Shown here: piece by piece, positions 62,598-64,000 of the stretch
How positions within the stretch are numbered: position 1 is the stretch's first letter
Layout of the letters: each line of letters opens with the position of its first letter
Assembly: GCF_024599795.1 (NCBI RefSeq)
Contig: NZ_CP102246.1
Location: forward strand, 3,410,001-3,474,000
Length of the DNA stretch: 64,000 bases
Reading direction: 5' to 3'
DNA from: Enterobacter cloacae complex sp. R_G8
GTDB lineage: Bacteria; Pseudomonadota; Gammaproteobacteria; Enterobacterales; Enterobacteriaceae
Notes under the pieces: model-generated
Seen by the model: the letters and a program-made list of their open reading frames with translations, nothing else
Told to the model about the DNA's origin: nothing
The model's database searches: none
Made by a program: the position numbers and the translations under genes

Positions 62598-63125
62598 TTA
62601 TTTAAAGACGCCGTTAATTACGGAAGTCACAATCGCAGTACTCAGCGCGACCAGAACCAGATCGTCACCGACCACACGCCATTCATAGCCAGGATAGGAA
62701 GGAAGCTGGCCCAACATGTCGGCTGGCACGGTTTTCTTCGCAATACCTGGAGGCAGTGGTTTACCGCGCGCGAGGTTTTTAGCAATGCCCGGCGGCAGGG
62801 ATTCATACCCCGTTAATCCATAGTTCAATGCCAGATGACGAGCATGATCGAAGCTCACGCGAGCATCAACATCATCACTGACGCTTTTATTCGATTTACC
62901 CGGGTTATCCTGACCACTTTTTTTATTGCCATGGGTATCGGACTTACCGTTGCCATGATTGCCGGAATTCCCGTTGCCGTGATTACCGCCATTACCTTGT
63001 CCGCCACTGTTACCGTGACCACCACCGCCATTCCCGTTTCCAGGGTTAGCCATGACCGGTGCTGTAGCAAACGTTAAAGACAACACTACTGCCAGTGCGG
63101 TAGTGGTTAAACGACGTGTAGCCAT
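62598..63125 (-). CDS. CigR-like / RcnB-family exported protein
   Basis: The 175-residue product starts with a Sec signal peptide (MATRRLTTTALAVVLSLTFATAPVMA, cleavage near residue 26). Next comes a low-complexity Gly/Asn/His-rich stretch (NPGNGNGGGGHGNSGG and on to about residue 70), then a conserved C-terminal part with a twofold LPPGIAK motif (residues 111-133), a PGYEWR segment and a hydrophobic end (LVLVALSTAIVTSVINGVF). This resembles Salmonella CigR, an anti-virulence protein encoded on SPI-3, and more widely RcnB-type proteins. The His-rich region could bind metal. Function here is unknown. E. coli has no gene at this spot. Confidence 0.85.
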   Translation of the reverse strand: MATRRLTTTALAVVLSLTFATAPVMANPGNGNGGGGHGNSGGQGNGGNHGNGNSGNHGNGKSDTHGNKKSGQDNPGKSNKSVSDDVDARVSFDHARHLALNYGLTGYESLPPGIAKNLARGKPLPPGIAKKTVPADMLGQLPSYPGYEWRVVGDDLVLVALSTAIVTSVINGVFK

Positions 63126-63213
63126 GATTGCTGCCTTTTAGTGTTAGAACTCACCTGAATTATCGCCTGGCGCGATAAACAAACAATGCGTAAAATTCCT
63201 ATATGTGATGGGG

Positions 63214-63244
63214 ATAAAAAAGCCAGTCAATGACTGGCTTTTAA
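63214..63244 (-). terminator. ycaD terminator
   Basis: AAAGCCAGTC-AAT-GACTGGCTTT lies just past the ycaD stop; the minus strand continues with TTTTATCCCC. Confidence 0.88.
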
Positions 63245-63248
63245 TTCA

Positions 63249-64000
63249 TCAGGCATGTGCCACTGGCGTGGGATGTTCGCCCGCTTTTCGCAGTAACATT
63301 AAAAGATAAATAAACGACACGCTGGCAATCATGATAAACAACAAATTGTCGGAATAATTCTGCATCAGCATCGCGGTAAATGTCGGCCCCAGCAAACTGC
63401 CAATGGTATAGCTTAAAAGCAACGCCTGGTTCATCGCCACCAGCTGGTGATGTTCAACTTTTTCACAGGCCCACGCCATCGCGACCGGATAAAGAGTGAA
63501 ACCTGCCGCCCCCAGAATAAACAGCGCAGGCGCCATCGCGGCATTACTGAGCATGGCAAGGCAGCCCATAATCACCACGAAGACCTGGACGCGCAACACC
63601 AGCAGGCGCCCAAAACGGTCTGCCAGACGGCCAATCGGCCACTGTCCGACGATGCCCGCGCTGACCATTACCGCCATCCAGAAGCCGATCCCGGAATCAC
63701 TGACGCCCTGGTGGTTCAGATAGAGCGGCATCAAGCCATAAAGTGAACCCAGTACAATCCCGGAGATGATGCAGCCGTTCACGCCCAAACGCGCCTGACG
63801 CAGTCTCAGCATCGGCCAGACGTGGGTCGCTTCCTGATGTTCACTGTTCTGATTCACAATGCGTGTAAAGAGCAGCGGCAGGATCGCCGCCAGCACCATG
63901 CCCGTGACCCACGGCAGAACGCTCATCAGGTCGGTCGGCAGTTTGCTGACCATCAATTGCCCAAGCACGGTTCCGACGTAATAGACCATCATATACGCTG
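63249..64000 (-). CDS. ycaD: MFS transporter YcaD, C-terminal part (runs off the window)
   Basis: About 250 C-terminal residues are present, and the frame stays open to base 64000 (upstream codons read Ala-Tyr before [11 protein letters not shown]), matching E. coli YcaD, so an ATG at 63992 is internal, not the start. The segment holds about eight membrane helices of a 12-helix major facilitator, including [18 protein letters not shown], a typical MFS loop motif. The substrate is not known to me. In E. coli ycaD is directly next to pflA; here the cigR-like gene separates them. Confidence 0.93.
   Translation of the reverse strand, partial: AYMMVYYVGTVLGQLMVSKLPTDLMSVLPWVTGMVLAAILPLLFTRIVNQNSEHQEATHVWPMLRLRQARLGVNGCIISGIVLGSLYGLMPLYLNHQGVSDSGIGFWMAVMVSAGIVGQWPIGRLADRFGRLLVLRVQVFVVIMGCLAMLSNAAMAPALFILGAAGFTLYPVAMAWACEKVEHHQLVAMNQALLLSYTIGSLLGPTFTAMLMQNYSDNLLFIMIASVSFIYLLMLLRKAGEHPTPVAHA

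Noticed and set aside
62835..63077. An 80-codon plus-strand open frame opposite the cigR-like gene
   Set aside because: It is the antisense of the Gly/Asn-rich tract; the minus-strand frame has a signal peptide, a recognisable C-terminal domain and flanking terminators.

Overview
The window is a piece of conserved core chromosome from an enterobacterium close to Enterobacter, Lelliottia or Leclercia. Nearly every protein is a close full-length relative of its Escherichia coli counterpart, and the gene order is that of the E. coli chromosome from sxy to ycaD. Differences from E. coli include an OmpF with an unusual constriction loop, no ycaL between aroA and cmk, and a cigR-like gene between pflA and ycaD. 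Genus is inferred from remembered relatives, not from a search. No prophage, insertion sequence, CRISPR array, rRNA or tRNA gene was seen.

Layout. 1-5.5 kb: sxy (partial), the SOS division inhibitor sulA with its LexA operator, ompA, matP, the Lon-like gene lonH (ycbZ), and fabA with FadR and FabR sites. 5.5-16.4 kb, mostly minus strand: rmf, pqiABC, uup, rlmKL, then ycbX (plus), zapC and pyrD. 16.6-20.9 kb: the alkanesulfonate operon ssuEADCB. 20.9-29.7 kb: pepN, pncB with a NadR box, asnS, ompF and aspC. 29.7-40.3 kb, minus strand: gloC, mepK, ldtD and the cmoM-mukF-mukE-mukB condensin operon. 40.4-50.1 kb: elyC (plus), then ycbJ, kdsB, ycaR, ycaQ, lpxK, msbA, ycaI and ihfB. 50.1-56.1 kb: rpsA, cmk, aroA, serC and ycaP. 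56.2-64 kb: ycaO, focA-pflB, pflA, the cigR-like gene and the 3' part of ycaD.

Functional themes. Chromosome organisation and division: MatP, MukBEF, ZapC, SulA and IHF-beta. Envelope: OmpA, OmpF, the PqiABC lipid-transport system, FabA, KdsB, LpxK, MsbA, LdtD, MepK and ElyC. Biosynthesis and redox: PyrD, PncB, AspC, AroA, SerC and Cmk. Anaerobic formate metabolism: FocA, PflB and PflA. Sulfur scavenging: SsuEADCB. Translation: RpsA, AsnS, RlmKL, CmoM, Rmf, Uup and YcaO.

I found no convincing unknown multi-gene system. The items most worth a second look are the cigR-like gene at 62598-63125, the altered OmpF loop 3, LonH with an intact protease dyad but no recognisable ATPase motifs, the missing ycaL, and an 18-bp palindrome in the rlmKL/ycbX divergent promoter region.
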